Source of the DNA: Microbacteriaceae bacterium
GTDB taxonomy: Bacteria; Actinomycetota; Actinomycetes; Actinomycetales; Microbacteriaceae
Assembly: GCA_025463665.1 (NCBI GenBank)
Contig: JAODAY010000288.1
Span: forward strand, 1-16,586
Length of the DNA stretch: 16,586 nt
Direction: 5' to 3'
Part shown: positions 1-7,241 of the stretch, one piece after another
How positions within the stretch are numbered: the first letter of the stretch is position 1
Layout of the letters: the number at the start of each line of letters is the position of its first letter
Translations under genes and position numbers: made by a program
The notes under the pieces: generated by a model
Databases searched by the model: none
What the model was told of the DNA's origin: nothing
Seen by the model: the letters and a program-made list of their open reading frames with translations, nothing else

Positions 1-1418
1 TATATGTGCCGTTGCGCGGCGACGACGGCGCATTCCTTCCCGGGGTCGGAGGGGAAGACGACGGGCTCAAGGGCGGCCTCAATGGCATCGACAACGGCCG
101 GCTGCACTTCACACAGGTGCGGGTTCACCGCACCAACCTGCTCAACAAGTACGGCGACGTCGCGCAAGATGGCACGTACACCTCCTCGATCGACAGCTCC
201 GGCCGCCGGTTCTTCACCATGCTCGGCACCCTCGTGCAGGGCCGCGTCTCGCTCGACGGTGCCGCGACGAGCGCCTCCGCCGTGGCGCTCACCATCGCGA
301 TCACCTACGCGAACCAGCGCCGCCAGTTCAGCGCGGCGACCGGCACCGACGAGCAGGTGCTGCTCGACTACGGGCGTCACCAGCGTCGGCTGATCCCCCG
401 CCTCGCCACCACCTACGCGCAGACCTTCGCGAACGACGAGTTCGTGGTGAAGTTCGACGGCGTGTTCAGCGGACGACTCGGTGCCGACGCCGACCGCGAG
501 GATCTCGAGACGCTCGCCGCGGCCCTCAAGCCGCTGTCGACCTGGCACGCGCTCGACACCCTCCAGGAAGCGCGCGAGGCGTGCGGCGGCGCCGGCTACC
601 TCGCCGAGAACCGGCTGGTCGGGCTCTATCAAGACCTCGACATCTACACGACGTTCGAGGGCGACAACACGGTTCTGCTCCAGCTCGTGGCTAAGCGACT
701 GCTCGGCGACTACGCCCGCAAGTTCTCGGGTGCCGACATGGGCGCGCTCGCGCGCTACGCCTTCGGTCAGGCCGCCGGACACGTCTACCACGGCTCCGGC
801 CTGCGCAGCCTGGGCCAGACCATCGCGGACTTCGGCTCGACCGCCCGCTCGGTCGGTCAGCTGCGCGACACGAATACGCAGCGCCAACTGCTCACCGACC
901 GCGTCGAGACGATGGTCGCCGGCGTCGCCGGCACGCTGCGCGCTGCGCGCAAGATGGCGCCCGTCGAGGCCTCCGCGCTGTTCAACGCCCAGCAGAACGA
1001 GCTCATCGAGGCGGCCCGCGCCCACGCCGAACTGCTGCAGTGGGAGGCCTTCACACGCGGCCTCGACAAAATCGTCGACCCCGGCACGCGAGAGATCATC
1101 ACCTGGCTGCGCGACCTCTTCGGTCTCGGCCTCATCGAGAAGAACCTCGCCTGGTACCTCATCAACGGGCGGCTCTCGCCCAAGCGCGGCCAGGCCGTGA
1201 CGGCCTACGTCGACAGGCTCATCACGCGCCTGCGCCCGCACGCCCAGGATCTCGTCGACGCGTTCGGCTACGAGGAGAAGCACCTGCGCTCGCGGATCGC
1301 GTCGGGCGCGGAACAGGAACGCCAGGACGAGGCGCGCGCGTACTACGCCGACCAGGCGGCATCCGGCAGCGCACCTCTGGATGAGAAGGCGATGAAGAAG
1401 ACCACGAAGAAGCCGTAG
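1..1418 (+). CDS. Acyl-CoA oxidase, C-terminal part (5' end outside window)
   Basis: This is the C-terminal ~470 residues of a flavin-dependent acyl-CoA oxidase, which oxidises acyl-CoA to trans-2-enoyl-CoA and passes electrons to O2 (fatty-acid beta-oxidation, cytoplasm). The frame is already open at base 3 with Tyr-Val-Pro-Leu-Arg, so the GTG at 6 is an internal valine and not a start. The segment VPLRGDDG...GGLNGIDNGR matches the middle beta-domain of the family. The helical C-terminal domain carries EACGGAGYL and then TTFEGDNTV; the Glu of FEGDN (bases 657-659) sits where the catalytic base of ACOX enzymes lies. The protein ends in a lysine-rich tail (MKKTTKKP). Full family members are about 650-700 aa, so roughly a third is missing upstream. 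The F420 oxidoreductase gene follows after 5 bases, suggesting one operon. An acyl-CoA dehydrogenase is the alternative, but the length and the FEGDN region favour oxidase. Substrate chain length cannot be read from the sequence. Confidence 0.9.
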   Translation, partial: YVPLRGDDGAFLPGVGGEDDGLKGGLNGIDNGRLHFTQVRVHRTNLLNKYGDVAQDGTYTSSIDSSGRRFFTMLGTLVQGRVSLDGAATSASAVALTIAITYANQRRQFSAATGTDEQVLLDYGRHQRRLIPRLATTYAQTFANDEFVVKFDGVFSGRLGADADREDLETLAAALKPLSTWHALDTLQEAREACGGAGYLAENRLVGLYQDLDIYTTFEGDNTVLLQLVAKRLLGDYARKFSGADMGALARYAFGQAAGHVYHGSGLRSLGQTIADFGSTARSVGQLRDTNTQRQLLTDRVETMVAGVAGTLRAARKMAPVEASALFNAQQNELIEAARAHAELLQWEAFTRGLDKIVDPGTREIITWLRDLFGLGLIEKNLAWYLINGRLSPKRGQAVTAYVDRLITRLRPHAQDLVDAFGYEEKHLRSRIASGAEQERQDEARAYYADQAASGSAPLDEKAMKKTTKKP

Positions 1419-1423
1419 CCGTC

Positions 1424-2539
1424 ATGCGCATCGGCTACGCCACGGGGTATTGGAAGCAGGGGCCGCCGGCGGGCGCACTCAGGGCCGTTCGCACGGCGGA
1501 ACGCCTCGGCTTCGAGTCGGTGTGGACCGCCGAGGCCTACGGCTCCGACGCATTCACGCCCCTCGCCTGGTGGGGCTCCCGCACGAAACGGGTCATGCTC
1601 GGCACGGGCATCGCCCAGATCTCGGCGCGCACGCCGGCGGCGACGGCGATGGCCGCGATGACCCTAGACCACCTGTCGGGCGGTCGCGTCATCCTTGGTC
1701 TCGGGGTGAGCGGTCCGCAGGTCGTCGAGGGCTGGTACGGACAACCGTTCCCCAAACCGCTCGCCCGCACCCGGGAGTACGTCGCCATCGTGCGCGACAT
1801 CCTCGCCCGTGACGCGGCCGTCGCGGCGGCGGGGCCGCACTATCCGCTGCCCTATGCGAGGGCGGATGCCACGGGCCTCGGCAAAGCGCTGCGCTCGACG
1901 GTGCACCCGCTGCGCCGCGACCTGCCCATCTATCTCGCCGCGGAGGGGCCGAAGAACGTGGCGCTGGCGGCCGAAATCGGTGACGGCTGGCTGCCGTTCC
2001 TGTTCTCCCCACGTGCCGACCGGGAGCTGCGGGCGAACCTCGAGGCCGGATTCGCGCTGCGCTCCCCCGCCCTGTCGCCGCGGTCGCGCTTCGAGGTGGC
2101 CGTGCAGCTCCCGGTGATCCCGCACCCCGACGTGGAGGCCGCGGCCGACATGGTGCGCCCCATCATCGCCCTCTATGTAGGCGGAATGGGCGCGAAGGGG
2201 GCGAACTTCCACCGCAACGTGATCGACCGGCTCGGCTACTCCGAGGCCTGCGACCGCATCCAGGCGCTCTACCTCGAGGGCAAGAAGGCCGAGGCGATCG
2301 CGGCGGTGCCAACGAAGCTCGTCGAGGAGATCGCGCTCATCGGGCCTCCGGAGAAGATCCGTGACGAGTTGCAGGCGTGGGAGGAGTCGGTCGTCACGAC
2401 GATGCTCGTGCAGGGTCCGGCGTTCGCGCTGCGCACCATCCGCGACGTCGTGACGGGGTCGGGGTCGCTCACGCGCTCGAAGCTCGGCGCGCTTGCGTTC
2501 GCCTACGCGAGTGCCCGCGGAAAGTCAGGCGGACGCTAG
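1424..2539 (+). CDS. LLM-class F420-dependent oxidoreductase (Rv3520c-like)
   Basis: A 371-aa luciferase-like monooxygenase-fold protein, probably a redox enzyme using coenzyme F420 in the cytoplasm. Family signs are the N-terminal MRIGYATGYW strand, LGFESVWTAEAYGSDAFTPL, a GTGIAQISARTP segment, GGRVILGLGVSGPQVVEGWYG near residues 85-105, and the PKNVALAAEIGDGWLPFLFSP block. From memory these match the mycobacterial Rv3520c subfamily closely. The ATG lies 5 bases after the stop of the acyl-CoA oxidase and has no clear Shine-Dalgarno sequence beyond purines at the end of that gene, so coupled translation is likely. Its last 15 bases overlap the convergent zur gene. The adjacency to an acyl-CoA oxidase suggests a lipid or isoprenoid substrate, which is inference only. 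An FMN-dependent member of the same fold is the main alternative. Confidence 0.88.
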   Translation: MRIGYATGYWKQGPPAGALRAVRTAERLGFESVWTAEAYGSDAFTPLAWWGSRTKRVMLGTGIAQISARTPAATAMAAMTLDHLSGGRVILGLGVSGPQVVEGWYGQPFPKPLARTREYVAIVRDILARDAAVAAAGPHYPLPYARADATGLGKALRSTVHPLRRDLPIYLAAEGPKNVALAAEIGDGWLPFLFSPRADRELRANLEAGFALRSPALSPRSRFEVAVQLPVIPHPDVEAAADMVRPIIALYVGGMGAKGANFHRNVIDRLGYSEACDRIQALYLEGKKAEAIAAVPTKLVEEIALIGPPEKIRDELQAWEESVVTTMLVQGPAFALRTIRDVVTGSGSLTRSKLGALAFAYASARGKSGGR

Positions 2540-2917
2540 CCGCGAGCACTCGGCGCACAGGCCGAACACGTCGACGACATGGTTGGGCTGCGTGAACCCG
2601 TTTTCGGTCGCCACGGACTGCGCCCACTGCTCCACCGCGTCTGCCTCGATCTCCACCGTGAGCCCACAGCTGCGGCAGATGAGGTGGTGATGGTGGCTGC
2701 CGGGCGTGCACGCGCGGAACAGGCTCTCGCCCTCTTGCTGCAGCGAGTCGGCCTCACCCTCGCTCGCGAGGTCGGCGAGCGCCCGGTAGACGGTCGCGAG
2801 ACCGATGGGGGAACCGGCATTGCGCAGCGAGGAATGCAGCGATTGCGCGCTGACGAAGCCCTCGGATGAACCGAGCGCCTCCCGCACGGCCTCGCGCTGC
2901 CACGTGTTGCGCTTCAT
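2525..2917 (-). CDS. zur: Fur-family zinc uptake regulator (Zur)
   Basis: A 130-aa Fur-family repressor that binds DNA as a dimer when loaded with metal. The N-terminal winged helix contains the recognition helix region ATVYRALADL (residues 41-50). The C-terminal dimerisation domain has HHHH at 75-78, then two CxxC pairs (Cys81/84 and Cys121/124) that form the structural zinc site. Fur-family members sense Fe, Zn, Mn or peroxide; Zur is chosen because the gene is the last of the znuA-znuC-znuB operon. The ATG overlaps the znuB stop as ATGA, with AGGA 7 bases upstream as a ribosome site. The 3' end overlaps the convergent oxidoreductase gene by 15 bases. Being in the operon it probably controls, it should be self-regulated through the box upstream of znuA. 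Confidence 0.9.
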   Translation of the reverse strand: MKRNTWQREAVREALGSSEGFVSAQSLHSSLRNAGSPIGLATVYRALADLASEGEADSLQQEGESLFRACTPGSHHHHLICRSCGLTVEIEADAVEQWAQSVATENGFTQPNHVVDVFGLCAECSRLASA

Positions 2918-3825
2918 GCCGCGATCCTAGCTGCGGCCCGCGAGTCGGGGCTGCGCGTTGCGGTCGGGCGCACGGCGACGCGGGCCGGTCGGCGGGCTCC
3001 TACGATGCGGCAGCCGAGGTAAATGAGGAACGAGATCGTGGTGATGTACGGGCTGATCGGCAGCGACCCGCCGAGAGCGAGCAGGATTCCGCCGACCGCG
3101 GAGACGGACCCGAAGAGCATGCTCAACAGCGGCACGGAGAGGGGCGACGAGGAGACGCGCAGCGCCGCCGCCGCGGGCGTCACGACGAGTGCCAGCACGA
3201 GCAGCGACCCGATGATCTGCACCGATACGGCCACGGTGAGCCCGAGCAGCACCATGAAGCCGAGCGAGAGCGTTCGCGACGGCACGCCGCGGGCCGCGGC
3301 GACGTCGGCGTCGAGGCTGTCGAAGGTCAGCGGCCGCCAGATGAGCAGCAGCGCGACCAGCACGACGACGGCGATCGCGATGAGCGTGCCGAGCTGGGGA
3401 ATGTCGACGGAGATGATCTGGCCCGTGAGCAGCCCGAACTTGTTGGCGCTGCGCCCCGGGTAGAGGGCGAGAAAAAGGATGCCGAGCCCGAGACCGAACG
3501 GCATCAGAACACCGATGATGGAGTTGCGGTCGCGCGCCTTGGCACCGAGCAGACCGATGAGCACCGCCGCGACGAGGGAGCCGACGAGCGATCCGGCGAC
3601 CACGTTGGCACCGATGAGCAGGGCGCCAGCGGCCCCCGCGAACGAGAGCTCGCTGATGCCGGGCACGGCGAAGGCCATGTCGCGCTGCATGACGAAAACC
3701 CCGATGAGACCGCCGACGATGCCGAGCACGGCGGCCGCGGCGATGGAGTTCTGCACGAGGCCGAGCAGCTCGCCGTAGTTGGCGAACGAGAACAGTCGGC
3801 CCCATATTCCGTCGAGGTTGTCCAT
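2914..3825 (-). CDS. znuB: Zinc ABC transporter permease
   Basis: A 303-aa polytopic membrane protein of the ABC-3 permease family, the channel subunit of a zinc (or manganese) importer. Long hydrophobic stretches run through most of the chain (for example about 25-45, 60-95, 105-122, 145-163, 187-222 and 232-270). The segment GLLTGQIISVD (131-141) and the region around DADVAAARGVP (172-182), which would face the ATPase, are typical of ZnuB/TroC proteins. The open frame continues upstream for another ~245 codons, but those read the znuC region out of frame, so the true start is the ATG at 3825. It is preceded by AAGAGG about 7 bases upstream and shares one base with the znuC stop (TGATG). The C-terminal tail is short, Arg/Ala-rich and polar. 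The stop overlaps the zur start. Confidence 0.93.
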   Translation of the reverse strand: MDNLDGIWGRLFSFANYGELLGLVQNSIAAAAVLGIVGGLIGVFVMQRDMAFAVPGISELSFAGAAGALLIGANVVAGSLVGSLVAAVLIGLLGAKARDRNSIIGVLMPFGLGLGILFLALYPGRSANKFGLLTGQIISVDIPQLGTLIAIAVVVLVALLLIWRPLTFDSLDADVAAARGVPSRTLSLGFMVLLGLTVAVSVQIIGSLLVLALVVTPAAAALRVSSSPLSVPLLSMLFGSVSAVGGILLALGGSLPISPYITTISFLIYLGCRIVGARRPARVAVRPTATRSPDSRAAARIAA

Positions 3826-4637
3826 CACTGGCCCTCTTCCTCGTGGTGGTCGTGGCCGTCGGGAACGCCGGCAACAATGACCCGGCCACGCGAGCGGATG
3901 ACGTCGACCGGTGTGTCGTAGAGGTCGCTCAGCACCTCGGAACGCAGCACCTCGTCGGGCGTGCCCTGCCGGAACCGCCCGTTCGCGAGGTACAGGATGC
4001 GGTCGACGACGTCGAGCACGGGATTCACGTCGTGCGTCACGAACACCACCGCCGTGTCGTGGCTGCGGCGGTGCCGGTCGATGAGTTCGGAGACGACGCG
4101 CTGGTGGTGCAGGTCGAGGCTCAGCAGCGGCTCGTCGCACAGCAGCAGCACCGGGTCTCCCGCGAGCGCCTGGCCGACGCGCAGCCGCTGCTGCTCGCCT
4201 CCCGAAAGCGTTCCGACCGGCTGGTCGGCGTAGGCGGAAGCGCCGACGTCGGCGAGGAGTGCGTCGACCCGCTGCCGGTCTCCCCGCCTGGGCAGGGGGA
4301 GGCCGAAACGGTGCCCGTTGACCCCGAGGGCCACGAGGTCGCGGCCGCGCAACGGGGTGCCGGGAGGAACGAGCTTCTGCTGCGGAATGTAGCCGACGCG
4401 GCGATCGCCGCGGTGGATGGCGTGGCCGCTCAGCCGCACCGAACCGGAGTCCAGCTGCTGCTGGCCGAGGATCGTCCTGAGCAGGCTCGTCTTGCCGGAA
4501 CCGTTCGGGCCGAGCACGGCGAGGAACTCCCCCGGCATTACGCGCAGGTCGAGGCCCTCCCATAGCGACCTGTCGCCGAAACCGAGAGCGCCGTCGCGGA
4601 ATTCGAGAACCGGTGCCGTTTCGGTCGAGTGGCTCAT
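3825..4637 (-). CDS. znuC: Zinc ABC transporter ATP-binding protein
   Basis: A 270-aa ATPase that powers zinc import together with ZnuB on the inner face of the membrane. All ABC elements are visible: Walker A GPNGSGKTS at 43-51, Q-loop YIPQQK near 84-88, signature LSGGEQQRL at 144-152, Walker B LLLCDEP at 164-170, and the switch histidine in FVTHD (His202). The C-terminus is His/Glu-rich (GHDHHEEEGQ), which could hold zinc. I chose the ATG at 4637 because it overlaps the znuA stop as ATGA; the open frame extends 15 codons further to 4682, but that stretch lies inside znuA coding sequence. The next gene starts on the last base of its stop codon. Manganese as substrate is possible but less likely given Zur and the His-rich partner ZnuA. 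Confidence 0.94.
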   Translation of the reverse strand: MSHSTETAPVLEFRDGALGFGDRSLWEGLDLRVMPGEFLAVLGPNGSGKTSLLRTILGQQQLDSGSVRLSGHAIHRGDRRVGYIPQQKLVPPGTPLRGRDLVALGVNGHRFGLPLPRRGDRQRVDALLADVGASAYADQPVGTLSGGEQQRLRVGQALAGDPVLLLCDEPLLSLDLHHQRVVSELIDRHRRSHDTAVVFVTHDVNPVLDVVDRILYLANGRFRQGTPDEVLRSEVLSDLYDTPVDVIRSRGRVIVAGVPDGHDHHEEEGQ

Positions 4638-5611
4638 TCGCCCAGCGCCTGAGAAATCGTGCCGATGTTGTCGGTCATCCACCCGACGTAGTCTGCGCCT
4701 TCGGGCATGGTCTCGGTGAACTCGACGACGGGTACCCCGTTCTCCTCGGCGCGCGCACGCACGCGTTCGGTCTCCGGGCTCGCGGTCTGGCCGTTGTAGG
4801 CGAGCAGCGCGACGGAACCCGAGCCGAAGAGCGCGAGCGTCTCGCGCAACGCGGCGGGCGCGACATCCGTGCCCTCTTCGATCGCTTCGGAGAACTCGGC
4901 GGGCGTCTCGTTGGTCGGCCCCGCCGCCGCGAGGAGGAAGACCGGCACGGGCTCGGGGACGGCGACGCCGCGCGAGGCGGTGACGGGGTGCATCGCCTCC
5001 GCCTTCGCCTCGATGGCGGCGATGTCGGCCGCGAACAGCTCGTAGTTGGCCTCGAAGGCGGCCGCGTTGTGGGGGTCGAGTTCGCCGAGCTGCTGCGCGA
5101 GCTCGTGAGCGACGTGCAGCATGCCGTGCGGGCTGTACCAGACGTGCTCGTTGAAGCCCTCGATGTGGTCGTGGCCGTCTTGCGCTGACCCGGCCTCCGA
5201 GTCGCCGCTCTCTGCGTCGCTGTGCGCGTCGTGCTCGTGCTCCCCCCCGGCGGCGTCGAGCAGGCCGGAAACCTCGGTCGCGATGAGCACCGGGGTGTCC
5301 GATGCCTCGCCGAGGAGCGTGTCGATGAAGGGATCGTATCCCCCGCCGTTCTCGATCACGAGATCCGCCTTGCTCAGGGCGAGACGGTCCTGGGCGGACG
5401 CCTCGTAACTGTGCGGGTCCTGGGCGGCCGAGGTGATGATGCTCGTCACGGTGACCAGGTCGCCGCCGATCGACTCGGCGATGCTCCCGTAGACGTTCGT
5501 GCTGGTCACGACCGAGAGGCCGGGGCTCGCGGCGTCGTCCGGCGTCGCGGCACAGCCGGACAGGGCGACCGCGACGAGCGAGAGGACGGCGACGAGCGGA
5601 ATGTGGCGCAT
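4634..5611 (-). CDS. znuA: Zinc-binding lipoprotein of ABC transporter
   Basis: A 325-aa cluster A-I solute-binding protein that captures Zn2+ outside the membrane and hands it to ZnuB. It starts with a lipoprotein signal peptide: Met-Arg-His, a hydrophobic core, and lipobox LSGC with Cys20 as the lipidated residue. Metal-site candidates are His67 (DPHSYE) and His156/His162 (NEHVWYSPH). A flexible His/Asp/Glu-rich loop (about 123-153: GEHEHDAH...GHDHIEG) is typical of ZnuA rather than of Mn-binding relatives. Where many homologues carry a third histidine the sequence reads VAVPEPV with Glu220, as I recall from an actinobacterial branch. I set the start at 5611, giving a normal signal peptide with AGAAAG 6 bases upstream; longer in-frame starts would add 51 residues with no signal character and would read through the promoter. 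First gene of the zinc operon; its stop overlaps the znuC start. Confidence 0.93.
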   Translation of the reverse strand: MRHIPLVAVLSLVAVALSGCAATPDDAASPGLSVVTSTNVYGSIAESIGGDLVTVTSIITSAAQDPHSYEASAQDRLALSKADLVIENGGGYDPFIDTLLGEASDTPVLIATEVSGLLDAAGGEHEHDAHSDAESGDSEAGSAQDGHDHIEGFNEHVWYSPHGMLHVAHELAQQLGELDPHNAAAFEANYELFAADIAAIEAKAEAMHPVTASRGVAVPEPVPVFLLAAAGPTNETPAEFSEAIEEGTDVAPAALRETLALFGSGSVALLAYNGQTASPETERVRARAEENGVPVVEFTETMPEGADYVGWMTDNIGTISQALGE

Positions 5612-5632
5612 GGAGTGCTTTCTAGAGCGTGC

Positions 5633-5661
5633 AATAAACGCGTAATGAGATTCGTTATCAG
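5633..5661 (-). promoter_or_regulatory. Candidate sigma-70-type promoter of the znu operon
   Basis: Reading the minus strand, CTGATA (5661-5656; 4 of 6 to TTGACA) is followed after 17 bases by TTTATT (5638-5633; 4 of 6 to TATAAT). Transcription would begin about 22-26 bases upstream of the ZnuA start codon. Both hexamers are weak matches, but the spacing is ideal and the site coincides with the Fur-type box, which supports a repressible promoter. Confidence 0.5.
5640..5660 (-). promoter_or_regulatory. Zur box (Fur-family operator)
   Basis: On the minus strand an imperfect palindrome runs TGATAACGA, three bases, TCATTACGC. By my alignment it agrees at about 15 of 21 positions with the general Fur/Zur box pattern TGATAATGAT-T-ATCATTATCA. 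Nothing else in this GC-rich stretch is so AT-rich. It lies 29 bases upstream of the znuA start, covering most of the proposed -35 element and the spacer, so bound Zur would block RNA polymerase. Confidence 0.75.
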
Positions 5662-5770
5662 CAGTATGGCACACGCGCGCCGTTCGACGGCATGCCGCGG
5701 CCGCCGGGAGCCGGATCCCCCAGTTGAGCGGTCGAACCGGCCAACCTGGCCTGTCGACGGTCACGCTGGG

Positions 5771-5820
5771 GCGCGGGCGCGGGCGCGGACTCGCGCGCCT
5801 GCGCGGCCGCGCGCGCGGGC
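5771..5820. repeat. Extreme GC tract with tandem GCGCGG and a 12-bp palindrome
   Basis: This 50-base stretch holds only three A/T bases. It starts with three head-to-tail copies of GCGCGG (5771-5788) and contains the perfect palindrome GCGCGGCCGCGC (5801-5812). It lies just downstream of the stop of the E2 gene (minus strand) and about 110 bases upstream of the znu promoter. It could form hairpins that end transcription of the dehydrogenase operon, or adopt Z-DNA; there is no U-tract. The rest of the 217-base gap (5612-5828) holds the znu promoter region and no recognisable gene. Confidence 0.45.
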
Positions 5821-5828
5821 ACGCCGCC

Positions 5829-7190
5829 TCAGTCCAGCAGCAGCGCCGGCTCCTCCATGACGCTCGCGACGTCCGCGATGAAGCGGCTCACGACGTCACC
5901 GTCGACGACGCGGTGGTCGAAGCTGCCGCCGATCGTGGTGACGAAGCGCGGGCGAACCTCGCCGTCGACGACCCACGGCTTCTGCTTGATCGTGCCGAGC
6001 GCGACGATCCCGACCTCGCCCGGGTTGAGAATCGGGGTGCCGGTGTCCATGCCGAACGAGCCGAGGTTGGTGATCGTGATCGTGCCGTTCGCCATGTCGG
6101 CGGGGCTCGACTTGCCGTCTCGCGCAGTGATGGTGAGCTGCTCGAGGGCGACTGCGAGTTCGCGCAATGACAGATCGTTGGCGTCTTTGACGTTCGGAAC
6201 CACGAGACCGCGCGGCGTCGCCGCGGCGATGCCGAGGTTCACGTAGTGATGCACGGTGATTTCGCGGTCGGTGAAAGTGCTGTTCACCATGGGGTTTCTG
6301 CGCACGGCCCAGATCACGGCCTTCGCCGCGATGAGCAGCGGCGAGACGCGAACGCCCGCGAAATCGGGGGAGTTCTTGAGCCGCTTGACGAACTCCATCG
6401 TGCGCGAGGCGTCGACGTCGACGAAGACGCTCACGTGCGGGGCGGTGAAGGCGCTCTGCGTCATGGCGGCGGCGATCGCCTTGCGCATGCCCTTCACGGG
6501 AATGCGCTCCTCGCGCTCGTCGGACCATTCCGGCGTCTGGATGTTGCGGAACACGCTGGCCTGGCTCGCCTGACGAATGACGTCGTCCCTCGTGATCTCG
6601 CCGGCGAGGCCGGTCGCCGTGACCTCGGCGAGCGTCACCCCGAGGTCCTTTGCGAGCTTGCGGATCGGCGGCTTGGCGATGATGGCGGATGCCGCGGCCG
6701 CCGGCACCGACGCGGGGCGGTTCGAGGGCACCACGACGGGTGCCGCGGCGGCAGACTCCACCGGGGCGAGCCCCGGGCGGCGGCGACGGGATCCCGCGCC
6801 GCCCCTCGTGCCGTACCCGACGAGGGTGGCGCCCGGCTTCTCCGCCTCCGCGGAGATGCTGCTCGCGGTGTCGGCGACCGCGCCGAGCGTCTCGTCGTCC
6901 GCGGCGGGGGGCGTGGCATCCGTCGCCGTCACCGGGGCCGCGGCCTCGGCCTCGTTCGACGCCCGGATGATGACCGTTCCCACGTCGACGGTCTGCCCGG
7001 GCTCCACCAGGATCTCGGTGACGGTGCCCGCGAAGGGCGACGGCAACTCGACCAGCGATTTCGCCGTCTCGATCTCGACGAGCACCTGATTGACCGCGAC
7101 GACGTCGCCCAGCTTGACCTTCCACTCGACGATCTCGGCCTCGGTGAGGCCCTCGCCGGCGTCGGGGAGAGTGAATTCGAAATTGCTCAT
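5829..7190 (-). CDS. 2-oxoacid dehydrogenase E2 (lipoamide acyltransferase)
   Basis: A 453-aa E2 core protein of a branched-chain 2-oxoacid (or pyruvate) dehydrogenase complex; it transfers the acyl group from the lipoyl arm to CoA. There is one N-terminal lipoyl domain (about 3-77) with lipoyl Lys44 in [12 protein letters not shown] long Ala/Pro linker (80-165) follows, including a basic patch GSRRRRPG (133-140). The peripheral-subunit-binding domain is at about 171-208 ([14 protein letters not shown]...GEITRDDV). The catalytic domain (about 228-453) ends with DHRVVDG, where His426 and Asp430 are the acyltransferase residues. The ATG follows 51 bases after the E1-beta stop, with a purine-rich AAGAAGCAGGG leader. 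One lipoyl domain and the VGYG/RRRR linker are typical of actinobacterial BCKDH-like E2 proteins. No E3 gene lies in the window. Confidence 0.93.
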   Translation of the reverse strand: MSNFEFTLPDAGEGLTEAEIVEWKVKLGDVVAVNQVLVEIETAKSLVELPSPFAGTVTEILVEPGQTVDVGTVIIRASNEAEAAAPVTATDATPPAADDETLGAVADTASSISAEAEKPGATLVGYGTRGGAGSRRRRPGLAPVESAAAAPVVVPSNRPASVPAAAASAIIAKPPIRKLAKDLGVTLAEVTATGLAGEITRDDVIRQASQASVFRNIQTPEWSDEREERIPVKGMRKAIAAAMTQSAFTAPHVSVFVDVDASRTMEFVKRLKNSPDFAGVRVSPLLIAAKAVIWAVRRNPMVNSTFTDREITVHHYVNLGIAAATPRGLVVPNVKDANDLSLRELAVALEQLTITARDGKSSPADMANGTITITNLGSFGMDTGTPILNPGEVGIVALGTIKQKPWVVDGEVRPRFVTTIGGSFDHRVVDGDVVSRFIADVASVMEEPALLLD

Positions 7191-7241
7191 GCGCCCTGCT
7201 TCTTCGTTCGAGTGGATCTCGTGGGTAACCGGGCTAGCTGG

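Noticed and set aside
2866..3921. Long plus-strand open frame opposite znuB (also similar ones at 6246-7409, 8291-9313, 9552-10454 and 11595-12476)
   Set aside because: These are GC-driven shadow frames, full of Asp/Arg/Glu/His/Gly runs, antisense to genes with clear domains and motifs.
2914..4563. A 549-aa open frame that would fuse znuC-region sequence to ZnuB
   Set aside because: Its first ~245 codons are the out-of-frame reading of znuC, Arg/Pro/Ala-rich with no domain; the true znuB start at 3825 has a ribosome site and a one-base overlap with the znuC stop.
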